Shown here: positions 34,789-46,608 of the stretch, piece by piece | How the letters are laid out: each line of letters opens with the position of its first letter | How positions within the stretch are numbered: position 1 is the first letter of the stretch | Source of the DNA: Arachnopeziza araneosa | Taxonomy: Eukaryota > Ascomycota > Leotiomycetes > Helotiales > Arachnopezizaceae | Assembly: GCA_003988855.1 (NCBI GenBank) | Contig: QYAI01000003.1 | Location: forward strand, 496,001 to 560,000 | Reading direction: 5' to 3' | DNA length: 64,000 nt | Notes under the pieces: model-generated | Seen by the model: only the letters and a program-made list of their open reading frames with translations | Told to the model about the DNA's origin: nothing | The model's database searches: none | Made by a program: the position numbers and the translations under genes

Positions 34789-35773
34789 ATGGCTCCGACG
34801 ATCATCTTGATCCGTCATGCACAAGCCCTCCACAGTTCGTCTTCTCCTTCTACTCACCCCTAACATCGAAGTATGACGCTTATACCTCTAGATGTTGCTC
34901 ATAAGTCTCCACACACCGCTCATCTTAAGAAGAAGAAGCTGATATTTCTCACAAAACTATAAGCTTCACGATCCACCTCTCACCGACCTTGGTTTCGGTT
35001 CTCAGTGTGATACTTTAGCCGAGTATCTCGAGAAGGAGCTTCCCCTTGCCCAGAAGGTGGAATTGATTGTGGTCAGCCCTATGAGAAGAACCTTGCAAAC
35101 TGCTCAGCAGGGCTTGGGATGGTTGATGAAGAGAGGTGTTCCGGTGATCCTGAGGGCGGAATGGCAAGAGAATTCAGCTCAGCCTTGTGACACTGGGACT
35201 TCCATCTCAGATATAGAAAAGGAGTGGCCGCAGTTTGATTGGTCAACAGTGGACCCTCTCTACCCAAAGAAAGAAGGGCTTTATGCGTCAGTAGCTTATT
35301 GATCCTTTCGATGTTTCTGATTTGCGTCCCTATCAATCATAGACCAACACTCTTTACTGCCTCATAACTTGTCTCAAACGCTGATTGAGAAGATATCAGA
35401 CACTCCAAGGATGGATTAACTCAAAGAGGCATTGAGGCTAAGAAATGGCTGCAAAACAGGCCAGAGAAGGTCATCGCAGGTATTTACCCAATGGCTCCAA
35501 TGTTTCAAGCTCAAGTGTGATATAGTTGTGACCCATTCTGGGTTTCTCCGCGTCGGTGTTTGCAATAGGCAATTTGAGAATGCGGATTTCAGGATATTTG
35601 AATTTGGGGGAGGCAATGAGGGTGACGATATTGTGTTGAAAGAATGGGATCTTACGGAACAGAAGGGGGGTGGCCTAGGGAAGAGTCCTAAAGGGGTTTT
35701 TGTGATGGAGACGACAGACTATCCAGCAGAAGCTGGCGTTGCGGTTGGCGAGGTTGCCAACGAGGAGCCATGA
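34789..35773 (+). CDS. Histidine phosphatase / phosphoglycerate-mutase-like protein, splice site damaged
   Basis: Member of the histidine phosphatase superfamily: catalytic RHA in ILIRHAQALH, second-half motif VVSPMRRTLQTA, and a later VTHSGFLRVG carrying the second histidine. Coding exons: 34789-34834, 34892-34904, about 34957-35286, 35400-35479 and 35526-35773, about 238 residues. Exons 1-2 and 3-5 join cleanly. The join of exon 2 to exon 3 does not: the expected reading (HNVAHNYKLHDPPLTDLG) requires an acceptor ending AA at 34955-34956. The nearest AG (34962-34963) shifts the frame, and other upstream AGs run into TGA. Either a sequencing error, a non-canonical site or a disabled allele. 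Substrate unknown. Confidence 0.75.
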
Positions 35774-37772
35774 AGGTTTAGACACGTCAGCTGCACGCAC
35801 ACAATAGATATATTCGAGGATGTTGCATTTGTAACTCTCAGAGCCAGTATTCTCAAGTATGTTCCTCAGAAGTCCACGGAATGACCGAACTAAATGGATG
35901 TAAGCTTTAAACCCGCCCAGATCAGCTTGATGAAAACGCCATTCCGGCTAGGTGCAAGTTTTGAAAGGGGATAATGGGTCCTGCAAACGAATCGACCAGC
36001 ACCAGGCCAACTTGGGTGAGAGGGTATCGGCAACCCCGTGATCAAAGTGCATTTCCTGTCGTGATTCCCAACTGAGGCTGAACAGAGCGAGGCTGACAGC
36101 AAGTACGGGTGATTTAGCACAGGCTCAGCGGTGAATGGGCCGGTATCTTATCCAGGGTCTGAGGAGGTGCACTCGGTATCTGACGACTATCCGACGGTGG
36201 GTCTCAACATGTCGATTTGTTAACATGGTGGTATTATGTCATTTGGAAGTCGGAGGGAAGAAAGAAAGCCTCGCCGCGAGCATTGGAAGCTTTGGTGTCT
36301 CACTGGCTGGGAGCGTCGGGGCGTGGCTTGAAAATCACTTGTGGCGTCAGCGTCGACAGCACCGCGTACCCAATGACATGGCGGGCCAATCATGACTAAC
36401 GTACATTGTGGCACTGTGACAAATCTCTGGCGGTGCGGGACTGATATGACCGAGTTGAACGACAACATTCAGCCCCCAAGTCGGTCGTCACCGAGTGACT
36501 TGAGTTCCCTCTCTTCCATCCGTACCAAGCGAGGAGTGGGCTGGTGGTGGTGGTGGTGGTGGTGGGAGGCGACCTGGAAAGGAAGCACGCCGCTCGCCTT
36601 GAGACTCCAGTGCATCACAGGAACAATGTGGCGCAAACTGCAAGCTTACGCCATGTCTCCCGTGCGACGACGGTCTTCGTTTTCCCCTTTGGGCTTAGAG
36701 AGGAACCCGCGGACAGGTCAATCGGGGCATGTGGCTACAACTCTGCGGTCTCCCCAATCGGCTAAGCATCTGGACGGAGACGCATGAGGGAGGAAGGGAG
36801 AAATATCGAGCTCGCGGGGGCCAGACCAGGGAGAGGAGGACAGACAGAAGAAGGGACATGCACACCTATGACAAGGAACGGGCTCTATAGCCAGGAAACA
36901 CGAGGCCAAAATCAGGATGGATATAGGGATTTCATAACCCTCTCGCCGTGAGCGATTATTGACAGCAGTCGACGACCGTAGCTTTAACCGGATGCGTCGA
37001 GGAAACGACTGCAGTGCCACGCTCGCAAGCCTCAGCAAGCAGATTGCCTCGTCAAGCGAGAGAAGGCCAGGAGAGACGAAGCAGGAGGAGAAGGGCGATG
37101 CATTTGCCTGTGCTGGTCGTGGAGCAAACGACGCTTTCTGCAGCAGAGAATCATGGTGGACAGACCACAATTGAAAAGGCTGATTGTTGTCATGATTTGA
37201 TTTGGTTAGGTCGTCTTTTGCTCGCCCGTTCGAGCTAGGTCCATTTCGGTCAACTGAGGCGCAGCCCTCAGCTTTCCCTCGTAACCATCAAATCCACTCC
37301 ATCATTCATGGTTGGTCGCGAGAGGAGAGAACCGATCTTCAACTGAGTTCTCAGCTCATTGAGTCCTTCACGAATCAGCGCGTCATCCAGAAGCCAAGAC
37401 CGTCGCACCGAGTTATGTACGGCGGCCATCGCAAGTCTGAAATCCCCAACCTGAAGAACTCTTCGGAGCTGTGCGCGCACCATTCAGCTGGCAGAGAAGG
37501 CTCCTCGTGGAGCAAATATCCATCGGTATCGCATGAGAACACTTTCTCCCTCATAAAACTTCTCTGACTCGGGTTTTCGCAGACTTGCCACTTGAATTGA
37601 AGCTTCTACTCCAGTGCACCGGATGATCAGTGATTCTCGCAATGAACTTTTGAGCCGCTGACGACGTGACTGAAGGATCACAGAGAAGCCACTGCAGAGA
37701 ACCATTTGCAAGCGTGCGGTTGACCAACCTTTGAATCTCCCACGGTTCGGCCTACCTCCAGCGCATACAATA
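35774..37772. other. 2-kb promoter region of the C2H2 factor
   Basis: No credible gene; short frames on both strands lack protein character. A TGG repeat lies at 36542-36565. The length is in keeping with a regulated transcription-factor promoter with a long leader. Confidence 0.45.
36542..36565. repeat. TGG trinucleotide repeat
   Basis: About eight TGG units in non-coding sequence. Confidence 0.9.
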
Positions 37773-39758
37773 ATGGCTTCAGAACAGAGTGCAGTCTCTT
37801 CGAATTTGTCAACTCCCGCCACCATTCTTTCAACAGCTCCTACCATCGGTCAGAACGAGTCTGATATAATACGACCGAAATCCCTCAAACGAGGTCGAGC
37901 GGATCAGTCGCAACATCCAGCTAATTTGACCTCAATCACGAATACTACCCTCGTGGGTTCACCATCTCCCAAGTCGCCACGATTCACAGGCGCCTTCTCG
38001 TCTGGAATGACCGCAGTCACTCTAACGGGAGCAGCAGCCCTGGCCGATCAACGAAGGGAAGAAAGCCAAAGATTTCCGCCTGGCATGAGTGAAAATCCGG
38101 GGCATAAAGCACTTTCCTCACTTATGGCTGGAGGTGGAACTGGTATGAGTAAACCACAAGATGCGCCTGTTACAACGACATCAATGAGTGAAGGCATGTC
38201 CACTGCCGCAAATGCAATCTCTATATCTAGCTCTATGAACTCGGATGATAAGCCTGAGACCAGTCCTGCCAGTGTGACGAGCCTCGCAAGTTTAGGGAGT
38301 ACAGCACCTACTGCGACAGCAAACTCAACAGCTGTTGCTAGCCCTGCAACACTTAGCAGTGCCATTGACGCCGGAGCTCGAGATACGAGGCAAGGAATCG
38401 TTAGCCATCATCAAGCTTCTACTGGAGAGCAGTCAGCGAAACGACCATTAACATTTCCTGGAAACATGCTTGGACAGGCGGATCCTTCACGTGCTCCTTC
38501 GCGAGGACTCAGCCTACCAATGCCAGGACAAACTCAACCATTGGCACCAAGATCCCCATCACAAAAGAAACACAAATGTCCGTACTGTGACACTGAATTC
38601 ACACGTCACCATAACCTCAAAAGTCATCTTTTGACCCATAGTCAAGAGAAACCTTATGTTTGTCAAACATGTAATATGAGATTCCGAAGGTTACATGACC
38701 TAAAACGCCACATGAAACTGCACACTGGTGAGCGTCCTCATATCTGTCCAAAGTGCGACCGCAAGTTCGCCCGAGGCGATGCTCTTGCTCGCCATAGTAA
38801 AGGCCAAGGTGGATGCGCTGGGAGAAGATCAAGCATGGGAAGTTTTGGAGGAGATGATGATTTCGAAGGATCGAATGTTGGGGATGGTGAAGAAAGTGCC
38901 ATGGATGGGGTTTTATATACCAACGGTACACCGCATCCTAACGAGAACGAAATGTCTGAAGAAGAACGAAGACGCCTCAGCCTTCCCAGCATCAAAGCTC
39001 AACATGTGACCGGGCCAAGTAATTTTGTAGCCCAGGCCCGTACACCAAGTACCTATCCACCAGCTGGCCCACGACCCGGTCAACCATCTGGAGGACTATA
39101 TCCTCCATCTGGTGAACGAGGCGGTTCGACTTCACCGGTCCGGGGTCATACCCCCGGAAGCAGTCTGTCGTCAATGCCTCTTAGTACTGGTGGAACCTCT
39201 ATGTTTTCAGCAAGTGCGATGACTGAAAGCCCCAAACCGTTGAGCCCTGCAGGTATGCATTCGCATCAACTTGGGCATGACCCTTCTACTCTCAGTAGAC
39301 AGAGGTCGCCAAGCCTAACGACACAATTCCAGCAACAACATTTTGGCCGTCGGCAAGGAACATCGCCGCCAGGAATGTCACTGCCATCTCCCCATGGGAA
39401 TACGCACGCTCCTAAATTGCCTGCACTTTCGGGATTAGCACCACCTGAACAAAGGTATACGTTATCGAGCCAGGTTCCCGGTCAACAGAATTCAAATAAT
39501 GGCCCCCCGCAAGCGCAATCTGGTGCCACCTCGCCCAGCACCAACAACTTATTCACAGCAGGCGAACGTGGCGTTTGGGAGTATGTCCAAACATTAGAAG
39601 AGAGGCAGAAGCAATTGATTGACAAAGTTCAAGCAATGGAAAACAAGGAAAAGAGTCAGGAAGACAAAATCAATCGGCTCTCGGAGGAACTTTTTATGCT
39701 GAGAAGCCAGCTGAATGCCCAATCTCAAGGTCAACAGCAGGCTCCGAGCCAGCCATAA
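37773..39758 (+). CDS. C2H2 zinc-finger transcription factor
   Basis: Single exon, 661 residues from the ATG at 37773; an in-frame ATG at 37731 would add 14. Three linked fingers lie at about residues 269-345: KCPYCDTEF...H...H, YVCQTCNMRF...H...H, and HICPKCDRKF...H with a final cysteine (GQGGC), so the third is C2HC. Linkers TH.QEKP and LHTGERP are canonical. The N-terminal 250 residues are Ser/Thr/Ala-rich and the middle is Pro/Ser/Gly-rich. The C-terminus has a predicted coiled coil (LEERQKQLIDKVQAMENKEK onward) followed by a Gln-rich end, so dimerisation is likely. I recognise the group as a conserved Pezizomycotina finger factor but cannot assign a named orthologue. Confidence 0.9.
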   Translation: MASEQSAVSSNLSTPATILSTAPTIGQNESDIIRPKSLKRGRADQSQHPANLTSITNTTLVGSPSPKSPRFTGAFSSGMTAVTLTGAAALADQRREESQRFPPGMSENPGHKALSSLMAGGGTGMSKPQDAPVTTTSMSEGMSTAANAISISSSMNSDDKPETSPASVTSLASLGSTAPTATANSTAVASPATLSSAIDAGARDTRQGIVSHHQASTGEQSAKRPLTFPGNMLGQADPSRAPSRGLSLPMPGQTQPLAPRSPSQKKHKCPYCDTEFTRHHNLKSHLLTHSQEKPYVCQTCNMRFRRLHDLKRHMKLHTGERPHICPKCDRKFARGDALARHSKGQGGCAGRRSSMGSFGGDDDFEGSNVGDGEESAMDGVLYTNGTPHPNENEMSEEERRRLSLPSIKAQHVTGPSNFVAQARTPSTYPPAGPRPGQPSGGLYPPSGERGGSTSPVRGHTPGSSLSSMPLSTGGTSMFSASAMTESPKPLSPAGMHSHQLGHDPSTLSRQRSPSLTTQFQQQHFGRRQGTSPPGMSLPSPHGNTHAPKLPALSGLAPPEQRYTLSSQVPGQQNSNNGPPQAQSGATSPSTNNLFTAGERGVWEYVQTLEERQKQLIDKVQAMENKEKSQEDKINRLSEELFMLRSQLNAQSQGQQQAPSQP

Positions 39759-40599
39759 CCTAATTTGCATAGAGCACCAGTATACGATGGTGTCCTATGA
39801 TCAGTCATCTCTGGCGTACTGTCGTTTCTGCATGGCGTCTGGTGGCGGAATTTGATGTAATGATAGACATCAGACCTATTCTACATGTCCTTCCCATGAT
39901 TTTGATGAACAGTGGCTTGAGGGCGTTGGAGGAGGGTAGTTTTTTTTTTTAATTTCAGACGATTCTAAAAGCGCTGGCCTTTGAATAAGCCTTAGGTTTG
40001 GCTGCTAACCTTATGATTCACTTGTTTCCGATTGCAAGAGTAGAAGAGAACGACTGTCGGGATTCGGGGCAGGGAATTTGTAAAATACATTGCCAATTGT
40101 TTACCTATGCTTAGCAAGTCTCTCTTGCTTTCCTTTGGGAAGTCTAGATACTTAACAAAGACTTCTTTTCTGACAGAACTCCAAAATATCTGGAAAAGGT
40201 CTACCGAAATTATGGACGTCAACAGCTCGAAAGTGCTGCAAGATAGACGCCCGAGTTTAAGGGATGATGATAAATAGAAGAGACACCAGGCGGAAGGTGA
40301 GCTCGCCCTCGAGACTTGACATTGTGTTCAAAGCGGACCGTAAATGCTTGTTGACTGTAAATAATAGTTTGAAGTGACTTCACAGCAACGACCAAAGTAT
40401 TTTGACGACCCCACCATCCCTGCAAGAGATCTCACAAATTGTACCTCGCCCAACGTCATAGGTACCTTGCGGCAACCAAGGGTTTCCAGACTTCAACCTC
40501 ACATTGCGCTCCAACCCATAATCTCCCTCGCGGCTCGCAGAGAAATGCAATAAACCTCTTTTGCGACACTGACTGCACTCCAGCGACGACGAGATTAGT
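39759..40599. other. Intergenic region before DGAT2
   Basis: Includes a run of about twelve T (39941-39952) and the DGAT2 promoter. No gene seen. Confidence 0.45.
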
Positions 40600-42480
40600 A
40601 TGGCGGCTTCAGCAAGTCTATCGCTCAACGCTGAGCCGGCCCTTCCTTCAGAGAGGAAAGAGAAGCATCTTCCCCCCAAAAGCTACGTGGATGCTGTGGT
40701 GGAATCGGCTCCCTCACTAGGCACGAATGGGACAACAACAGATGATTATGAAAAGGATGCCTCGAAAAAGCTGGACAGCAGGACTGAGACTGGACCACCA
40801 AACACTGCGTCGGTGTTAAGAATTGTTGACACTGGATCGGACGCGACTTGGAATCAAAGAGAGAGACCAGATTTATCCAGGCAGGAATCGAAGCATGAGT
40901 ATTATGCGACTGTAAAGACCTTTCACTTCCTATGGATTAGCCAATGCTGACCTATCCAGGGCCTTGACGATGCTCCTCGCTCCCCTCCACGCCAAAAGCA
41001 TCGCAAGACTGCTTCCAAGAGCAGTAATGGATCGCAAGACAAGGCAGACACAAATGGGAACTCGATAAGGATCAATGATGTCAAGGATCTCAAGTCCGAA
41101 CTCAACGGACACCATACTACTGTTGTCGTTGAGAAGAATAACCTGACCACGGTCAAGCCTTCAGAGGGCTACGAGAACGAACGCAGAATTAACAAGTCCG
41201 CTTCACCGAAACGACCAAAATCGAAATTAGCCAGCGGTCGAAAAGCTGGGCAAAGATGGAAAACGAGCGCTATTCGATTTGCTCCCTTAAATGTTCCTCT
41301 TCAGCGCCGTCTACAAACTCTCGTCGTTCTACTCCATACCCTCAGTATTCCTGTAATGGTTACTGTTTTCTGTTGGCTTTGCGCAATTCCGTTGTTCTGG
41401 CCTTTATTAATACCTTACATGATCTACGTGATATCCTCCACAGCCTCTACATCGGGTACCCTGAGCCACAGGGTTCAATTCTTGAAGGCTTTACCAATAT
41501 GGTCACTTGTTGCATCTTATGTTAGTGCTTCTAAGGTTGAGAATGCTTCTCGACCAAAAGCCTCCTGGCTCTTGACATAAGAATCAATGCTAACATTCTC
41601 GTAATTCAGTTCCCAATGAGGCTTCACCGTACTCAAACTCTTCCTGCCACTCGCAAATACATTTTTGGCTACCACCCACATGTATGGACCGGCCCCTGTT
41701 ATAGTGATTCAAAAAAGCTAATCGCTCTTCAGGGTATCATAAGTTTAGGAGCATTCTGTTCCTTTTCAACGGAATCTTTGGGTTTCTCCCAATTGTTTCC
41801 AGGAATTACCAATACCCTCCTTACCTTAGACTCAAATTTTCGAATCCCTATATACAGAGACTACTTACTAGCCATGGGCCTTGCTGCCGTCTCCAAAGAA
41901 TCGTGTGAGAATCTACTTTCGAAGGGAGGACAAAATGGTGTAAGTAATGTCGTCGAACATCCATCTTGTGTACTAATCTATGTGACTCTTTTAGGAAGGA
42001 ATGGGACGAGCTATCACTATTGTAATCGGGGGCGCTACCGAGTCATTAAATTCAGTACCTAACAAGCTAGCACTTGTGCTCAAGCGAAGAAAAGGCTTCG
42101 TAAAAATTGCAATCCGAACTGGTGCAGACCTTGTGCCTGTGATAGGCTTTGGAGAGAATGATCTCTATGAGCAGGTCCAAGCAGACGAACACCCTAACAT
42201 TCACAAGTTTCAAATGCTTGTCAAGAAGTTGATGGGCTGGACAATCCCTTTGTTCCACGCTAGAGGAGTATTCAACTACGACGTAGGATTAATGCCATAC
42301 CGCCGGCCAGTCAACATTGTCGTGGGACGGCCTATTAAAGTAATGCAGTCTGCAAACCCTGGGCAGGATGAGATTGATCGAGTCCACAAAGAATACATTG
42401 ATGAAGTTCAGAGGACCTGGGATGAGTTCAAAGATGAATTCGCACCACATCGGAAAGCAGAGCTGTCTTTTGTCGAGTAG
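40600..42480 (+). CDS. Diacylglycerol O-acyltransferase type 2 (DGAT2)
   Basis: ER and lipid-droplet enzyme making triacylglycerol from diacylglycerol and acyl-CoA. Five coding exons: 40600-40911, 40960-41520, 41610-41681, 41733-41939 and 41995-42480, 545 residues. The signature HPHG (313-316) is split by intron 3 (YHPH|G). Two adjacent hydrophobic helices (VMVTVFCWLCAIPLFW and PLLIPYMIYVI) precede it. Later conserved blocks are IPIYRDYLLAMG, ITIVIGGATESL, RKGFVKIAIRTGADLVPV, FGENDLYEQ and NIVVGRPI. An unusually long polar N-terminus of about 210 residues (Ser/Lys/Asp-rich) precedes the membrane domain. DGAT2 rather than a monoacylglycerol acyltransferase is inferred from resemblance to fungal Dga1 proteins. 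Confidence 0.93.
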
Positions 42481-43266
42481 AGCGAATTATATGAATGGCG
42501 ACTGGGCATCAGGAATGGTAGGTAGGATGTAGAGTGGTCGCATCATTTGACTGTAAGACAATTGAAATGAGGGCCTCTTTTCCGCTTTATCTAACAGACA
42601 ACGTACAATACTTGAAATAAAAAAAATGTCCCTCACGAGTCTCGCGGCGTTCAATGGTTCGAAGGATGGCTTGCCAATGCTTTGATATCAAGAGCGATTT
42701 AGGCCAGCTGCCGATCCATGCATACTCCGTCCATTATCGTCTTCCAGCAGAGTGGCAACCCAATCAGGGGTCGGTGACGAGGGACGACAAGTGCCACCAA
42801 ATTGCCAGCTGAATGGAAATTAGAAGGCGCATTATTCACTTGCTGCATCTTTTCATATCCCCTCGTTTCTTCCTGTTGAAGACTCACATCGGGAACTTCC
42901 TCGCGCACATTTGGATCAGGGACCGCCGAAAGGAATCCCGGCCGAGACTTGTTGCTCTCGCGTTCTCCTCAACTAAATAGCGGGTCCTGATCCCGCCCAA
43001 CATCCATTCGTCTCGACGAATTGCCTCTCCTCGTCGTGGGAACATGACCTTTTGATTGTTTATCTCTCGACAGTCTCTTCTAAAGCCGAACTCATTCATC
43101 TCGCACAATCCATTCAGCGGCCATCGATGACCCACGTTCCATCCATCTAGTAATTACATCATCTTACCCAGCCGACACTACCTCCGCCACATCTCTGGCT
43201 TCCTTGTATGATTATTTGGTGGGAGTTGATACGAGAGGAGGTCGGGCGCACATATCGGTTGGCAAG
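42481..43266. promoter_or_regulatory. Intergenic region, DGAT2 3' flank and Izh3-like promoter
   Basis: About 790 bp with no coding signal. Same-strand tandem neighbours. Confidence 0.4.
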
Positions 43267-44820
43267 ATGGTGTGCGCAAGTCCCTCTTTGACGTTGGAGA
43301 GCTATGGGGATATAACCACCGCCCAAGCATCTGGAATCGAAACCAACCAACCGAGGTACAGGAGACGCCATTCTTCGTTCCACCCGAGACGCAAGATTTC
43401 AGATTGCACTATGGATGCAGACGAGGGGTTATTGCTCAAGGTGTGCTAACAAAACGCTGTTGAGATTGGCCAATGGTTAATACTTACATACTTACAGGTT
43501 GATCTTTTTCTGTCGGAACTTGAACGGAGGTTAGACTTCTTGGAAAACTATGGCAACCTTACGCTCGACAGTAGTATTTCAAGAGCATATTCCACACTAC
43601 AAGCCGTACGTGCGAGCTGCTCGCAAGTCTCCGGAGAAGTGATCGGTGCTGGGAGAAGAAGAGCACGCATTATGGTTGAAACCGTGGAGTCCAGTTACCA
43701 AAATGCGCTTACAGCAAAAGACTCTTTGAACGAAAAAGTCTACGAGGGGATTGGTTTCCTAGAAACCATGCTCTCCGATTTCGAAACCCGCGCATACAAA
43801 ATGAGAGAACAAGGTTTCTCTGGAGCCGCAGAGTCGCTGATGGGTGAAGGACGAAGAAGAGTAGACGAAGGATTCGAACGCGCCCACGAGATTATAGATG
43901 AGGGGATTGAACGGGCAAAGAAAGCTGCTGAGTCACTTGAGGAGCATATTCAAGCTGCCATTATCCGCGCACGAGAACACGGCCTCATCAGATATGAAGA
44001 TTTACCAGTCCCGTGGCGCGTGAATCCTCACATCGTCAAAGGGTACCGCTTCACGGAATCTAAAGTTGATTGTATACGCTCGATATTTGGAATTTCAAAC
44101 GAACTAGTGAATATCTGGTCTCATGCCATCGGCCTTATTATTGTTCTCTCGATAGCATTCTACTTTTACCCGACTAGTATCACGTTTTCTCTCAGCACCA
44201 AAGCCGATATCCTCATCGCTGCCGTGTTCTTCTTTGCTGCCTGCAAATGCCTGGTATGTAGCACACTGTGGCATACGATGAATAGTGTGGCAGACCAGAC
44301 ATTGATGGAGCGTTTTGCCTGTGTAGACTATACCGGCATCTCCCTCCTGATTGCTGCTTCCATCATGACAACAGAATATACAGCTTTCTATTGTGAACCC
44401 ATAAGCCGCTGGGTATATATGACGCTCTCTCTTGCTCTAGGTATTGGTGGTGTTATATTACCCTGGCACCCTACGTTCAATCGCGCAGATATGGCATGGG
44501 CTCGAGTAGCATTTTATATCACCCTTGGTGCATCTGGCTTCGCGCCTGTTATTCAACTCAACTGGACCAGAGGATGGATATGGACCTGGTATTTTTATCT
44601 TCCCATAGCAAAGAGCCTTGCGGTCTACGTCATTGGCGCTTTTGTCTACGCAAGCCAGGTCCCAGAGAGATGGTTTCCCGGTGCCTTTGATTACATCGGC
44701 GGCAGCCACAATTTATGGCACTTCGCTGTTCTCGGCGGCATCTTATTTCATTACATGGCAATGCAGGAATTCTTCGCGGCTGCATTTGAGAGAGCACAAA
44801 ATGGCTGCACTCAGTATTAA
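43267..44820 (+). CDS. izh3: PAQR / hemolysin-III family membrane protein (Izh3-like)
   Basis: Seven-helix membrane protein of the adiponectin-receptor family; yeast Izh proteins affect zinc and sterol homeostasis. Two coding exons: 43267-43440 and 43498-44820, 498 residues. The N-terminal 220 residues are polar and helical (DLFLSELERRLDFLENYG ... RREAR-like amphipathic stretches), as in Izh3. The membrane part starts at the block GISNELVNIWSHAIG. Conserved metal-site features: STLWHTM, CVDYTGIS, and NLWHFAVLGGILFHY near the C-terminus. An in-frame ATG at 43204 would add 21 residues; the choice is uncertain. Confidence 0.88.
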
Positions 44821-46608
44821 GGGTTGAAGGGTAGATAAAATCGGGATTTGGCATTGCGATGGCGTTATTTTATGCATTGAGTGGATAGAATTTATAGATC
44901 TAGGTTGGGGAGTTATGCCTTGTTTGGCGAATGAATGTCGAACAATGGCCTAGGTCAGATTCCAGTTGATAACATACAAAGAGTACAAGATATGTTCCAC
45001 ATGAGGCCAAGTGGCTCTGGACTCTCTATCTTCGCCATCATCTAGTGTCCTAGATTAATGTTTCTCTGGATTGGAAGGGGTGAGCTACTTAATGTGGAAG
45101 AATGAATGAAATGGAAAAGGGATATATATCTACGGGTAATCCTTGAAACGTACTTGATCCTTTCTGAAGCCAGTCAGGCCCTTGTGTGGCCTTTTATATT
45201 CCTTTCTTGCGGGTCATTAGCAACTTCAAACCCCCTATGCCGTGGCTATAGCGTACAATCGCTACTCATGGTCAATTGCTCGGAAATATAGGTAGGATCT
45301 TGTCGGAAGGGAAAACCCGAAGAAAAATTTCCAGATGGAGAGGAAGGTGTTTATACTGTTGCTTTCCCTCCCTTCCCTTTTTATGGCAATGTGGCAAGGG
45401 ATCACATTCTCGCTAGGATTGAAATTTCTACACTTGATAGAAGTTCATCCCAGCGTTTTAAAGTTCCGAAATAGCCTCAATAACCCGAACATCTTGTTAA
45501 GTCGGATAGGGCTTGGATGCTCAAGCGAGGCGTATTTTGGTTCAGAGAGGCTCCCCGTCTCCTTACCTAAGCACCATTATCACCCACCGCATAATGGCAA
45601 TGGGATATCAAAGGGATATTGCAAACTACGGTGCTCTTGCACCCGGCGATCCAGTCACAAATATCATGTCATAGCAAGAGATGGTTGACTCGGACTCCCT
45701 CTCTCTCTCCCTCTCCATTTGGTCAAAGGAAGCTGACTCTCAACCTTCTCCTCGATATCTCCCTACGCCTCTCTCCACTGCTGGTGTTTATAATCTTCCG
45801 ATAAAGGAAGGTTCATAACCGCCCAACGCTCTGACTCCCGCCTTGAGAGCTTCTTCTCAAACGTCCAGAAGCCATGACCTCTCCGAGCGTGCATTCTGTT
45901 GCACTTCGCACATCTACTATTACATGTTAACCATCCGCTATTACATCTGCAATTCCGGATAGCATTCCATATTCCCTTGTCCACTCACTTCTCACAATCG
46001 AGGTGCAGTATTGCAAGCACTCGCGAGTGAGTGAGTTTGATCCCTTGGGCACAAGATCTACCGGCTATAATCACGCTTGACCGCGGTTGTGGCGGCTCAA
46101 CTCAATACCCGGGGAGAAGTCGATGCGAGCTTTGCTAATTTTAACTCGCGAATCTGTACGCAGCCCGGTAAATCTCTCTGGGTAAAGTCCTAGCCCATAG
46201 ATCTGATATTCAGCATGCTTCAAAACTACTTGGAGACTTGATCTTTATGACTTTTCCTTCTCCTTCATCCAAAGCTTGGCCTTCTTCATTCCGTACCACA
46301 TATTTCAGAGCGGTGGATCGCTATGCCCTATCTTTTACTTCCTCTCTATGGGACATATGCTCTTGTGTTGGCTAGTTTGAATAGGAGACGGGATTGAAGT
46401 AATAGCTGCGGCGTAGATGTATTGTTGATCGTCTGCAACTCTCTACATGGAGCGGCTCGTCTGTTTCCTCCGCATGAAGACGCGAGATCTACGTTATAAT
46501 ACCTCACTGCATCCCAAATCTGCTTACAGTTGTTTTTATTTGTTCCTAAACCACTCTTTATGCTCTGACGGCCATTCTCGCTGGCCCAGCGTCTCCTAAT
46601 TAGCAAGC
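44821..46608. other. 1.8-kb intergenic region, possible small Cys-rich remnant
   Basis: No secure gene. A short minus-strand frame at 45763-45984 has paired cysteines (CRC, CAKC) followed by a charged segment with RGHGFWTFEKK, and could be an exon of a small zinc-ribbon-like protein. A plus frame at 45335-45688 starts with a hydrophobic stretch but is otherwise featureless. Confidence 0.4.
45763..45984 (-). CDS. Possible exon of a small Cys-rich protein
   Basis: The 73-codon frame ends properly in a stop codon. Reading CNSRCAKCNRMHARRGHGFW and then SERWAVMNLP, it looks protein-like: two CxxC-type pairs, basic, few low-complexity runs. Upstream on the same strand another frame contains LHLDCEK followed by a donor-like GTGAGT, so a short intron could join them. 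I recognise no family, and a remnant is equally possible. Confidence 0.25.
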   Translation of the reverse strand: MDKGIWNAIRNCRCNSGWLTCNSRCAKCNRMHARRGHGFWTFEKKLSRRESERWAVMNLPLSEDYKHQQWREA

